The translations under genes and the position numbers were made by a program. From the NCBI GenBank assembly GCA_045639325.1, contig JAZUCU010000037.1:1-64000 (forward strand): a stretch of 64,000 nt of DNA, read 5' to 3'. The notes beneath the pieces are model-generated. The model was not told where the DNA came from. It was given only the letters and a program-made list of their open reading frames with translations, and did not search any database. This document shows, in pieces, positions 52,942 to 61,039 of the stretch (the first letter of the stretch is position 1; each line of letters begins with the position of its first letter). This stretch comes from RGIG8244 sp045639325. Lineage in GTDB: Bacteria > Verrucomicrobiota > Lentisphaeria > Victivallales > UBA1829.

Positions 52942-54108
52942 TTATGCTTTTTTGCGTACGCGGGTCAGCATCACAATATGCAGAATCGTTGCGAAAACAA
53001 CCAATGCCGTTGAAATCCAGAAGGGATAAACGTTATTGGAAGATGCCAGCAAGCCGCCGATAATCGGAGCGATAATGCTGTTCAGAGAAACGATAAGCTC
53101 GTTCATCCCGGCATAGAATCCGGATTTTGTCGGATGAGACAGGGAATAGTATACAAAGTAATAATAGAAGCAGCCGGAGTAAAGCCCGTACACTGCCGCC
53201 GCTACATAGAACAAGTTGGAAAGATCACGCACGCCAAATACAAACAAGGTCATAATACCAATGATTCCCGCAAGGAATGCCGGCAAACGTTTGAACTGCC
53301 ATTTGGAACCCGTGAAGGACAAGGCAAGCCCGGTCAAGCTCTGTACAAAACTGAGGCTGAAAAGCATAATCGCCAATGCCTGTTCACCGAATCCGCAAGT
53401 GACACCCAGCGGCTGCAAACGGGTACGGAGCTGGCAGATACCGAATGTTCCGATACCGCCCACGATCCAGCCGACCCATGCAAAATCCACCGCAGGGACG
53501 TCGGATTTCATTTCTTCCGCTTTTACGACTTCCGCCGCCTGGGGAATGACTGGTGCACGGTTTTTCAGACAGCGGGAGACAATCCCGATCATCACAGACA
53601 TACAAAGACCGATGAGCATACAGATGCCGAACCCGATTTCCGGCTTGAGAAATCCGAAAACCAGAGGTCCGCAGGCAAGCCCCATGCTCCATGCGCAGGT
53701 ATAACGTCCGGCTGTTTTGCCGACGGCATCTGCACCACCGGCGGATTCCCCGCTTTCGATGCTTTTAGCAAATACCTGGAAAGGAACGCAATAAAGCGCA
53801 AATGCACCGCCAAGCAGCAACATCCACACAAATTGGAAATAGAGTGCCGGAACGAAAAGGAATCCTGCCGCAGAAATAATGGTCAGAATGCCGGAACTGA
53901 TAATGAACTTCGTTGCATTTTTGTCATTCGCAAACTTGCCGATGATGGGATTGAGAATCCCGTAAATCAACGCCCAGATTGTGAGCGGCAGACCGGTCAG
54001 CAAACTGCTTGCGCCTGCATTGGTGAAACGTTGAACGGTGATGAAAAGAATGGCACCGAACACAAAATTCATCATCACGGGGATGATATAGCTGATCATC
54101 TTGATCAT
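52942..54108 (-). CDS. MFS transporter, probable galactoside carrier
   Basis: 388 aa of mostly hydrophobic segments (about 11-12 helices), e.g. SYIIPVMMNFVFGAILFITV, GPLVFGFLKPEIGFGICMLI and the C-terminal LVVFATILHIVML. MFS-like charged loop KFANDKNATKF in the 2-3 loop. It follows the alpha-galactosidase gene by 35 bp on the same strand, so it probably imports the alpha-galactoside. The substrate is an inference from context. Confidence 0.8.
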   Translation of the reverse strand: MIKMISYIIPVMMNFVFGAILFITVQRFTNAGASSLLTGLPLTIWALIYGILNPIIGKFANDKNATKFIISSGILTIISAAGFLFVPALYFQFVWMLLLGGAFALYCVPFQVFAKSIESGESAGGADAVGKTAGRYTCAWSMGLACGPLVFGFLKPEIGFGICMLIGLCMSVMIGIVSRCLKNRAPVIPQAAEVVKAEEMKSDVPAVDFAWVGWIVGGIGTFGICQLRTRLQPLGVTCGFGEQALAIMLFSLSFVQSLTGLALSFTGSKWQFKRLPAFLAGIIGIMTLFVFGVRDLSNLFYVAAAVYGLYSGCFYYYFVYYSLSHPTKSGFYAGMNELIVSLNSIIAPIIGGLLASSNNVYPFWISTALVVFATILHIVMLTRVRKKA

Positions 54109-54143
54109 AGTTGTAACTTCTTCTTTTGATGATTGTTGTTATA

Positions 54144-56183
54144 TTATTTTGCGGAAATTTCCATGAGGATGGCTTTGAAATCACCATGCTGCTCAAGCTC
54201 AAAAACAAACTCAAGTCCGTCCTTGCTCAATTCAGCACCGCTGTATTGCTGACATTCTTCCTCTGCTGCGTCGAAAGTGACCTTTTTCACCAGATATTGT
54301 TTTTCCGGACAAAGTCCCTGCAGCGGGAAAACCGTACCGGTCATGCCATCGCAATCCCGATAGAATGTAAAGACAAAATGCTTATCCTGAACCGGATCCG
54401 TAAACTGGAATCCGATTGTTCCATGACGGTGATCGATGGATTGGGGCGGTGTCAGCAACGTTGCTTCACTGCGCTGGAATGAGTCTCTGTTCGCCGCGTA
54501 ATAAGCGGTGTAACGTTTGATCTTTGCCAACGTTTCATCGGTGAAAGATGCCAAATCGCCGGAGAAGCCCATGACCCCGGTCATCGAGGCAAGGAGTCCG
54601 CAATTCAGGTCGGTTTCTTCGTAATGTTTCCAAGTGGCATTCTGGACTTGGAGGACGGTTTCCTGTTTATTTTCGCCCCAGAGTTCATTCATGCCGCCGG
54701 ATGCAATGACCAACCAGCGGAGGATTCTGCCCGGCGGGAAACGCAGGAGCATACCCTGTGTGATGTGGAGAACATCCAGCACATTTCCGTTATCGCTGAT
54801 GAAATGCTGATCAAAATACGGCAATTCGCCCAGTGTGGTACGCATGGCACCGCTGGAGCAGTTTTCAAAGACCGTGTTGGGAAAATCGTTACGGAGACGT
54901 GTCATGATTTCATGATGAGCGGCAACGTAGTGTGACAATGCTCTGCCGGTGGCATCGACTCCCAAGCTGGCATTCATATCGAGCTTCATGTAATCCAGAT
55001 TGTACTGACGGATCAAAGTCGCAAACATGTTGTAATGATGGTCGATTGCTTCCTGACAACAGAATTTCTTCCGGAACGTACCGCCCGCAGGTTCCGTCGG
55101 CTCAAACCATTCAGGATGTTCTTTGACGACCGGGGCATCCGCCTGAAATGTTTCCGGTTCCATCCAGATACCGAATTTCAAACCTGCCGCCCGGACTTCA
55201 TCGCCAAATTCTTTCATCTTGCCGTAGAATGCTTTATCCTGATGTTCCTGCCAGCTGCCGAGCATGTCATACCAGCCGGCATCGATCACAAAGACTTCGC
55301 ACCCTGCCTTTTTCGCAGCAGCCAGCTGTCGACGCAAACGGGGTACATCCAGTCTAGTCATAACGTCCAGCCAGGTGTTGTACACGATGGGCAGATGACG
55401 TTCATTTTTAATCAGATTCTTATTTGCATAACGGTGCAGTGCCGCGGTGCCGGAATAAACTTCTCTGCCGGGCAATTCCTGAATCAGCAGACTGGTTCCT
55501 CCCATGATTCCATCGGCAGACAGAACGTAATCCAGCCGTTCATCATTCAACCCGGTTTCCAGAACCAGCGGACATTTATTGGTGCTGAATCCGGGCAGGG
55601 CGAAACGCATGACATAATCCCCATTGGGGAGCAGATGGAATGCAAGCGTATTGGCCGTTTCATCGGAACGGATCGCGGCGAACGGAGAACCACATTCGGT
55701 CCAGCGTCCGTGGCGGGAAATAAGCTCCATTGCGCCGGTATGAAGACGGCACCACTGCCCCTGTGCTTCCAATCCCCAGCGGCTCTGTTGGGCATAAACT
55801 TCGTAATCATTGCTCTGGAAAGACATGCGGGAGTAGAAGCGGAGGATATGCAATTCTCTGCCGGATTGATTTTTCAGTGAATCCTTGCGGATGATAATGC
55901 CGCTTTCCGGATCCAGCTGAAAATTCGCAGTGGCAATGAGAGTTTGATCGACCGTTTCAAAAATCAGTTTCAGTTCATTTTCCTGCTGTTCAAATCGGAT
56001 GAATTTCAGATCATCGCCTTCATAACAGCGTTCGTTTGTACGGATATGGAACAAACCCTGATTGCCGGGCTGGCAGATCTGATATTCTGCCGAAAGATAC
56101 AGCCCGGTGCGATGGAGTTTGAGTTGATCATTCTCCTGCTTGAATTGCAGAAAACCGAGCTTGACCGTTTCATTCTTTTTCAT
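54144..56183 (-). CDS. GH36 alpha-galactosidase
   Basis: 679 aa, no signal peptide. The N-terminal beta-supersandwich is followed by the GH36 barrel: YNTWLDVMTRLDVPRL, GCEVFVIDAGWYD, LKFGIWMEPE and YMKLDMNASLG with the nucleophile Asp402. The acid/base Asp464 is in HFISDNG. Full-length for cytosolic GH36 (about 700 aa). Hydrolyses terminal alpha-1,6-galactose from raffinose- or melibiose-type substrates. Together with the MFS carrier it forms a two-gene uptake-and-cleavage unit. Confidence 0.9.
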   Translation of the reverse strand: MKKNETVKLGFLQFKQENDQLKLHRTGLYLSAEYQICQPGNQGLFHIRTNERCYEGDDLKFIRFEQQENELKLIFETVDQTLIATANFQLDPESGIIIRKDSLKNQSGRELHILRFYSRMSFQSNDYEVYAQQSRWGLEAQGQWCRLHTGAMELISRHGRWTECGSPFAAIRSDETANTLAFHLLPNGDYVMRFALPGFSTNKCPLVLETGLNDERLDYVLSADGIMGGTSLLIQELPGREVYSGTAALHRYANKNLIKNERHLPIVYNTWLDVMTRLDVPRLRRQLAAAKKAGCEVFVIDAGWYDMLGSWQEHQDKAFYGKMKEFGDEVRAAGLKFGIWMEPETFQADAPVVKEHPEWFEPTEPAGGTFRKKFCCQEAIDHHYNMFATLIRQYNLDYMKLDMNASLGVDATGRALSHYVAAHHEIMTRLRNDFPNTVFENCSSGAMRTTLGELPYFDQHFISDNGNVLDVLHITQGMLLRFPPGRILRWLVIASGGMNELWGENKQETVLQVQNATWKHYEETDLNCGLLASMTGVMGFSGDLASFTDETLAKIKRYTAYYAANRDSFQRSEATLLTPPQSIDHRHGTIGFQFTDPVQDKHFVFTFYRDCDGMTGTVFPLQGLCPEKQYLVKKVTFDAAEEECQQYSGAELSKDGLEFVFELEQHGDFKAILMEISAK

Positions 56184-56229
56184 GAGCGGACCTTCCGTCT
56201 CAATTTTGATACACTGCAGCCGGAGCTGA

Positions 56230-57714
56230 TTATTTCAGAAATTCGCGGATGAATTCACTCATGCAGGATTTTTCAATCGCCGCCGGATGCAATACTTTCT
56301 TGCCGCGCAGAGAAGCGATCGGTGCCGGAATCGGCAGACCGGTTGCGGCAAACAGAGTTTCTGTCATGGCAAATTCATCTTCCGGCAAAGCACCGTCGTA
56401 AACTGCCGGGAGAACTGCCGGGGCAAATTTGTACGGGGATGCAGTGGAAGCGATGATACAGGGTGTTGTATCGCCGGTTTCTTTTGTGTACTGTTCGTAA
56501 ACGTTGACCGCAACTGCAGTGTGGGTATCGCAAAGATATTTTTCATCCTTGAACAGAGCGGAAATGGTCTTGGTGACCGTTTCGTCATCGCAATAACCGG
56601 CATAGAAATCTTTCTGGAGACGGGTCAATACGTCTTTCCGGATTTCATATTTTCCGTTCTGACGCAGTTCATTCATCAGCTGACGGATCGCACCGTTGTC
56701 GCCATCATACAGGTGATACAGCAGACGTTCCAGGTTGGAGGAAATCAGAATATCCATGGAGGGACTTGTAGTTGCATGGAATGTCCGGTTCCGGTCATAT
56801 ACGCCGGTATTGATGAAGTCGGTCAGCACGTTATTCCGGTTGGAAGCGCAGATAAACTTATTGACGGGCAAGCCCATCTGTTTTGCGTAATAAGCGGCGA
56901 GGATGTTGCCGAAGTTACCGGTGGGGACGCAGACGTTGATGCTGTCGCCATTTTTGATTTTGCCCTGTTTGATCAGATCGCAGTAAGCAGAAATGTAGTA
57001 AACGATCTGGGGAACAAGACGGCCGAAGTTGATGGAGTTGGCAGAAGAGAAATCCATTTTCTTGTCTGCGAGGAACTTCATCATTTCTGTATCGGCAAAG
57101 ATGGCTTTGACACCGGACTGTGCATCATCGAAATTGCCTTCGATACCGCAAACTGCCACGTTGTCACCGGTCTGGGTCTGCATCTGCAGTTTCTGCATGG
57201 CGCTGACACCGTGTACAGGGTAAAATACAATGATCCGTGTACCGGGAACATCGGCAAATCCGTCAAGAGCGGCTTTACCGGTATCGCCGGAGGTTGCGAC
57301 GAGGATCACTTTTGTTCTGCCGGGATCGGTTTTGTTGGCGGATGCGGTCAGCAGATAGGGGAGCAGCTGCAGAGCCAGGTCTTTGAATGCACAAGTGGGA
57401 CCATGCCACAATTCGAGCAGGTGCATACCGTTTTTGACTTCCTTCACGGGAGCGGGCTGTTCATTTTCGAAAGAACCGCGATAGGCGCCGTTTACGCAAT
57501 GTTCGATTTCATCGGCGGTAAAGTCGGTAAGATACAGGGAAAGAACCGCTTTTGCCCGTTGACAATAATCCATATCAGCGAGACGCTGGAAGAAATCGGG
57601 AGTGACGGCGGGGAATTCCACAGGAACGAAGAGGCCGCCATCTTCGGCGATACCCCTTGCGATCGTTGCTGCGGAAACCAATTCGGTATTACTGCGTGTA
57701 CTGGTATAAAACAT
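56230..57714 (-). CDS. thrC: Threonine synthase
   Basis: About 494 aa; converts O-phosphohomoserine to threonine with PLP. YTSTRSNTELVSAATIARG and AEDGGLFVP at the N-terminus, HGPTCAFKDLALQLLPYLL with the PLP lysine, then ATSGDTGKAALDGFAD and VPTGNFGNILAAYYAKQMGLP are all present. I start at 57714 because the ATG at 57720 has its purine stretch immediately adjacent. Same direction as rsmE upstream (gap 88 bp with an own promoter-like region). Confidence 0.93.
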   Translation of the reverse strand: MFYTSTRSNTELVSAATIARGIAEDGGLFVPVEFPAVTPDFFQRLADMDYCQRAKAVLSLYLTDFTADEIEHCVNGAYRGSFENEQPAPVKEVKNGMHLLELWHGPTCAFKDLALQLLPYLLTASANKTDPGRTKVILVATSGDTGKAALDGFADVPGTRIIVFYPVHGVSAMQKLQMQTQTGDNVAVCGIEGNFDDAQSGVKAIFADTEMMKFLADKKMDFSSANSINFGRLVPQIVYYISAYCDLIKQGKIKNGDSINVCVPTGNFGNILAAYYAKQMGLPVNKFICASNRNNVLTDFINTGVYDRNRTFHATTSPSMDILISSNLERLLYHLYDGDNGAIRQLMNELRQNGKYEIRKDVLTRLQKDFYAGYCDDETVTKTISALFKDEKYLCDTHTAVAVNVYEQYTKETGDTTPCIIASTASPYKFAPAVLPAVYDGALPEDEFAMTETLFAATGLPIPAPIASLRGKKVLHPAAIEKSCMSEFIREFLK

Positions 57715-57802
57715 GATCATTCTTTCTTTTGTTTTGGTGTTATTATTAATACTATAATAATTTACACCTGAAAAGGGAAAAAATCAAGTTTTTTCAGCTA
57801 CA

Positions 57803-58507
57803 TTATTGTACTTTATCTTCCAGATAGTTGAGAACGGCCAACCCTGCAGTGACCGCCGTTTCCACACGGAGGATCCAATGACCGATCCGGATCGGGAGAA
57901 AATCCGCCTGACGCATGGCATCCGCTTCCGCCGGAGAGAAACCACCTTCCGGTCCGATAAAATAGCCAATGTCGCCGGATAATGTACCCGTTTCACCCGT
58001 AATGCCCGGGTCGCCGAAAAAGATCTTGCGGCATTTTGCTTTTGCATCCGCAATGGCATCCATACATTTAAGCGGATCTTCCAGTTGAGGCAGATAGGCG
58101 TTGCCGGACTGTTTACACGCTTCCATCAGCAGATCCGGACCCCGTTTTGCGATTCGTTCCCCGGAAGGCAAGGCAACGGAACGTTCGCACTGAATGGGGA
58201 CGATCCGCCATGCGCCGAGTTCGCCCGCCTGTTTCAGTAATTGTTCCATTTTCTGTTTGCGGGGCGCGGCAACATAAACATGGATCCGGAGCGCAGGAAT
58301 GGGGAAAAGAGTCAGATTTTCGATCCGGAGCATCTTGCCTTCTTCGACGACGGCATCGGCGGCAGTACCGGCGCCGTCGATGAGCCCGACGCGGTCACCG
58401 GGAGCGGCGCGAAGGATTTTAAACAGGTGTTCATTTTCGTCTTTATTCAGCTTGACCAGATCCTGGGGTGCTGCATTTTTCAAATTTTCATAAAAAAAAC
58501 GATGCAT
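57803..58507 (-). CDS. rsmE: 16S rRNA (uracil1498-N3)-methyltransferase
   Basis: 234 aa. SPOUT-type methyltransferase. MHRFF start and a PUA-like N-terminus, then the knotted C-terminal domain with LLMEACKQSGNAYLP, GYFIGPEGGFSPAEAD and RIGHWILRVETAVTAGLAVL, the SAM-binding motifs of RsmE. Methylates U1498 in the ribosomal decoding site. Complete and typical in length. Confidence 0.93.
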   Translation of the reverse strand: MHRFFYENLKNAAPQDLVKLNKDENEHLFKILRAAPGDRVGLIDGAGTAADAVVEEGKMLRIENLTLFPIPALRIHVYVAAPRKQKMEQLLKQAGELGAWRIVPIQCERSVALPSGERIAKRGPDLLMEACKQSGNAYLPQLEDPLKCMDAIADAKAKCRKIFFGDPGITGETGTLSGDIGYFIGPEGGFSPAEADAMRQADFLPIRIGHWILRVETAVTAGLAVLNYLEDKVQ

Positions 58508-58554
58508 TTTTCAATTCCGGTGTAAGATTCAGTTTATATTCCGTGTAAAGTAAG

Positions 58555-58681
58555 GTATAGTACCTATTCTGCGGCAGTCTGTATTGTCCGGAATGTCAGC
58601 AAACGTCACCAGTGGGGACCGGCGGCGTTTGTTCGGCAGACATTCCTGTTGTGCGGCTGCCGCAGCACTTTTTTACTATAC
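58555..58681 (+). ncRNA. Nested-hairpin RNA candidate with T-run
   Basis: Concentric complementary blocks: GTATAGTA (58555-58562) with TACTATAC (58674-58681), CTGCGGCAG (58569-58577) with CTGCCGCAG (58657-58665), GGAATGTC with GACATTCC, and GCAAACG with CGTTTGT. Six T at 58669-58674 follow the CTGCGGCAG stem on the plus strand. It sits alone between rsmE (-) and tRNA-Arg (-). It lacks the SRP signature (GGAAGGAAGC-type apex). Function unknown. Confidence 0.5.
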
Positions 58682-58803
58682 ACTGTAAAAATAAAAAATC
58701 CACTGGAAAGTCAATGATATCTGTGGAAAAATTGGAAAAAAGCGGGAAAAATATTTGACTTTCCGGAAAAAGCCTTTACTGTATTGCTGCAGGAGTCTGA
58801 AAA

Positions 58804-58880
58804 TGGTGATGTCGCCCGGAATTGAACCGGGGACCTGCTCTTTAGGAGAGAGCCGCTCTATCCAACTGAGCTACGACACC
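58804..58880 (-). tRNA. tRNA-Arg (CCT)
   Basis: 77 nt with CCA encoded at 58806-58804. Acceptor GGTGTCG pairs with CGACATC (one G-U), D-arm AGCTCAGTTGGATAGAGC, anticodon loop CTCCTAA with CCT, T-arm GGTTCAATTCC. Confidence 0.94.
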
Positions 58881-58949
58881 CCGAATTTGGAATACTGTAA
58901 ATATGCACTGTTTTTTAAAAAATGCAAATGTAAAGTTGAAAAAAAACGC

Positions 58950-60002
58950 ATGAAAGATCAATTTTTTTCGTATTTATGCAAACGCCTTGCACTCGGCGCT
59001 GTCACATTGCTGGTGATTTTATTCTCCAGCTATCTGTTGATGCGTCTGGCACCCGGTGATCCGGCGAAAAGCAATATGCTTTCTTCCGGCGATTCCGGGA
59101 AGGATGGTGCCGGTGCCGCCGGTATGCTTTCCGGAGAGAAAAGTGAGGTCGGACGCAATGAAATTATTGAGAAAAAATTGAACTTGGATAAGCCTGCAAT
59201 TGTCGGTTTTGCTCTCTGGATGAAGGATGCTCTCCGGGGCGATTTCGGTACTTCGGTGGCGGTCGATAAAGGCAGGGCTGTTTCTGAATTGATTATGGAA
59301 CGTTTGCCGGTTACTTTGCGCTTGAATATCCTTGCCATTCTGCTGACTTATCTGTTGGCAATCCCCCTCGGAATTCATTCGGCACTGCACCCGGATACAA
59401 AATTTGACCGTGGTATGACGTTTTTCCTGTTTTTCCTGTATTCGCTCCCCGGATTATGGACTGCGCTCATGCTGCAATCCATCTTCTGCAAAGGCGGTTT
59501 GATCCCGATTTTCCCGCTCAAAGGTTTGGCGGACGGCGTTTCCACCGGTTTATCCACGTGGGAATTCATGCTGCGCAATGCCTCCCATTATGTTCTGCCG
59601 GTTTTCTGCTTGAGTTATGCTTCTTTTGCCGGAATTACCCGTTTTACCCGTGCGGGGATGCTGGACGTGATCCGTCAGGATTATATCCGTACTGCCCGTG
59701 CAAAAGGTGTGCCGGAACGGGATGTGATTTACGTACACGCGTTACGCAATGCCTTAATTATTTTAATAACATTATTCGCCGGAATACTGCCTTCTCTGGT
59801 ATCCGGCAGTATTCTGATTGAGTACATTTTCAATATCCCCGGAATGGGTGAATTGAGTATGACTGCGCTATCCAGCCGTGATATTCCGCTGGTGATGGCA
59901 TTGTTTTCTTTCGGCGGATTTCTTACGCTGACGGGTATTCTGCTTGCCGACATCCTTTACGTCCTGGCAGACCCGCGAATCTGTTTTTCCTCCAGGGTAT
60001 AA
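58950..60002 (+). CDS. ABC transporter permease, DppB/OppB type (orphan)
   Basis: About 350 aa. N-terminal helix (LALGAVTLLVILFSSYLLMRLAPGDPA), then the binding-protein-dependent permease domain with RLPVTLRLNILAILLTYLLAIPLG and the EAA-like loop DYIRTARAKGVPERDVIYVHALRNAL. Ends VLADPRI as in DppB. The start at 58950 is chosen because upstream sequence belongs to tRNA-Arg on the other strand; no clear ribosome site. No DppA, DppC, DppD or DppF gene is adjacent, which is unusual. Confidence 0.85.
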   Translation: MKDQFFSYLCKRLALGAVTLLVILFSSYLLMRLAPGDPAKSNMLSSGDSGKDGAGAAGMLSGEKSEVGRNEIIEKKLNLDKPAIVGFALWMKDALRGDFGTSVAVDKGRAVSELIMERLPVTLRLNILAILLTYLLAIPLGIHSALHPDTKFDRGMTFFLFFLYSLPGLWTALMLQSIFCKGGLIPIFPLKGLADGVSTGLSTWEFMLRNASHYVLPVFCLSYASFAGITRFTRAGMLDVIRQDYIRTARAKGVPERDVIYVHALRNALIILITLFAGILPSLVSGSILIEYIFNIPGMGELSMTALSSRDIPLVMALFSFGGFLTLTGILLADILYVLADPRICFSSRV

Positions 60003-60025
60003 AACATACTCTAAAATGCTCAAGT

Positions 60026-60039
60026 TTGATTTAAATCAA
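60026..60039. promoter_or_regulatory. FNR/CRP-box-like palindrome
   Basis: TTGATTTAAATCAA is a perfect 14-bp palindrome matching the FNR consensus TTGAT-N4-ATCAA. A partial copy (TTGATTTAA) lies at 60062-60070. Both lie between the permease and the LexA-like gene. Either a Crp/Fnr-family protein or the LexA-like protein could bind. Confidence 0.5.
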
Positions 60040-60180
60040 GCAAAAATCCAGTCATTTTTTCTTGATTTAAGACTATCGAGATGTATTTTATGCACCATGA
60101 GCACCGGGAACGGAATTAAGCAGCAAAACGCTGCTGACCGGTGTCCGAAAAAAAAACAAAAAAAAATGGGAGGAAGTACC

Positions 60181-60786
60181 ATGAAAGGACTTACAGAAAA
60201 ACAGAAGAACATGATCGATTTCATCGAAGAATTCGTGAACGCCAACGGAATGGCTCCGACGATTTATGAAATCGCAGAAAATTTCGGAATCAAGACTTCG
60301 ACCGTATTTGCCCACATCCGCGCACTTCAGAAAAAATCCATTCTTACCAGAAGCTCCAAAGCAAGAAGCATCAGTCTCAACAAACTTAAAAGAAAGAACA
60401 AAGTCCCCGTCGGTGTCCAGTCCGTTCCCGTTGTCGACCAGGCAGGTATTCCTTTGCAGGATATTATTTGTGACTCCAAGATCTTCCACCGTCTCGCCGC
60501 CGCAGGCAAAGATTTGTTTGCCATGCATGTCAAAGGTGCGGAACTGCGTGATGTGGGTATTCTTGATGGTGACATCGTGATCGTGAAAAGCCATCCGGAA
60601 AATATTTCCAATGGTGATATCGTTCTGACCGAATTGAATGGACACGATGTATTGCGTTCCTGCAAGACTCTGGAAAATGGTTTGGTGGAAATGCACAGCG
60701 GTCATGGCCAGAACTCAATCGAAACCGGAAGAATCGCTGATTTCCCGGTTAAAGGTGTCGTAATCGGTCTTCAGAGAAGCATCTGA
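60181..60786 (+). CDS. LexA-like repressor with missing catalytic dyad
   Basis: 201 aa, start set by GGGAGGAAGTACC before the ATG. Winged helix (LTEKQKNMIDFIEEFVNANGMAPTIYEIAENFGIKTSTVFAHIRALQKKSIL) and an S24-type C-terminal fold. The Ala-Gly cleavage pair is kept (Ala88-Gly89 in DQAGIP). The serine of the usual G-x-S-M box is replaced: VKGAELRDVGILDGD has Glu121 where E. coli has Ser119. The lysine region (HDVLRSC) has Leu158/Arg159, no Lys. It should therefore not self-cleave. It could be a constitutive or differently regulated repressor. The family call is firm, the SOS role is doubtful. Confidence 0.85.
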   Translation: MKGLTEKQKNMIDFIEEFVNANGMAPTIYEIAENFGIKTSTVFAHIRALQKKSILTRSSKARSISLNKLKRKNKVPVGVQSVPVVDQAGIPLQDIICDSKIFHRLAAAGKDLFAMHVKGAELRDVGILDGDIVIVKSHPENISNGDIVLTELNGHDVLRSCKTLENGLVEMHSGHGQNSIETGRIADFPVKGVVIGLQRSI

Positions 60787-60823
60787 TTCAGTCGTAATTA
60801 AAACCTAACTTTTTAACATAAAG

Positions 60824-61039
60824 GCATAAGCACCCATCCAATTGTTTCTGAGCAGGAAAAGGTATAGTCGGGGGGCTCACTTTTCTCCGTCAATTGGATT
60901 TTGTACCCATTCATAATAATTTGCTGAGTCATCAACTTGCAAATGACTTTTTAACAATCCGCGTTCTGTCATTTGCAAATACCCGGGAGGGAGTCCGGCA
61001 GGAATGGATACAGGTGCTTATGCTCTTTTTTTTTTTTTT
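60824..61039 (+). ncRNA. Structured three-way-junction RNA candidate with terminator
   Basis: Closing stem GCATAAGCACC (60824-60834) with GGTGCTTATGC (61013-61023), perfect 11 bp. Inside, ATCCAATTG (60836-60844) pairs with CAATTGGAT (60891-60899), and TTGCAAATGAC (60937-60947) with GTCATTTGCAA (60968-60978). Fourteen T follow (61026-61039). The order (closing stem, two hairpins, T-run) looks like a stand-alone small RNA of about 200 nt, or the long 3' end of the LexA-like gene. Its T-run overlaps the stop codon of the convergent kinase. No known RNA family was recognised. Confidence 0.55.

Noticed and set aside
58555..58681. SRP (4.5S) RNA identity for the nested hairpin
   Set aside because: The conserved GGAAGGAAGC-type apical loop and the asymmetric internal loop are missing.
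58755..58949. Upstream extension of the permease reading frame
   Set aside because: Lies across tRNA-Arg on the opposite strand. The permease helix starts just after the ATG at 58950.
60787..61037. Integron attC-like site suggested by ACCTAAC near 60802
   Set aside because: No matching GTTRRRY core at the far end and no integrase.
60824..61039. 6S RNA identity for the structured RNA
   Set aside because: 6S RNA is a single long hairpin with a central bubble. Here two separate strong hairpins branch from the closing stem. Not excluded, but not supported.
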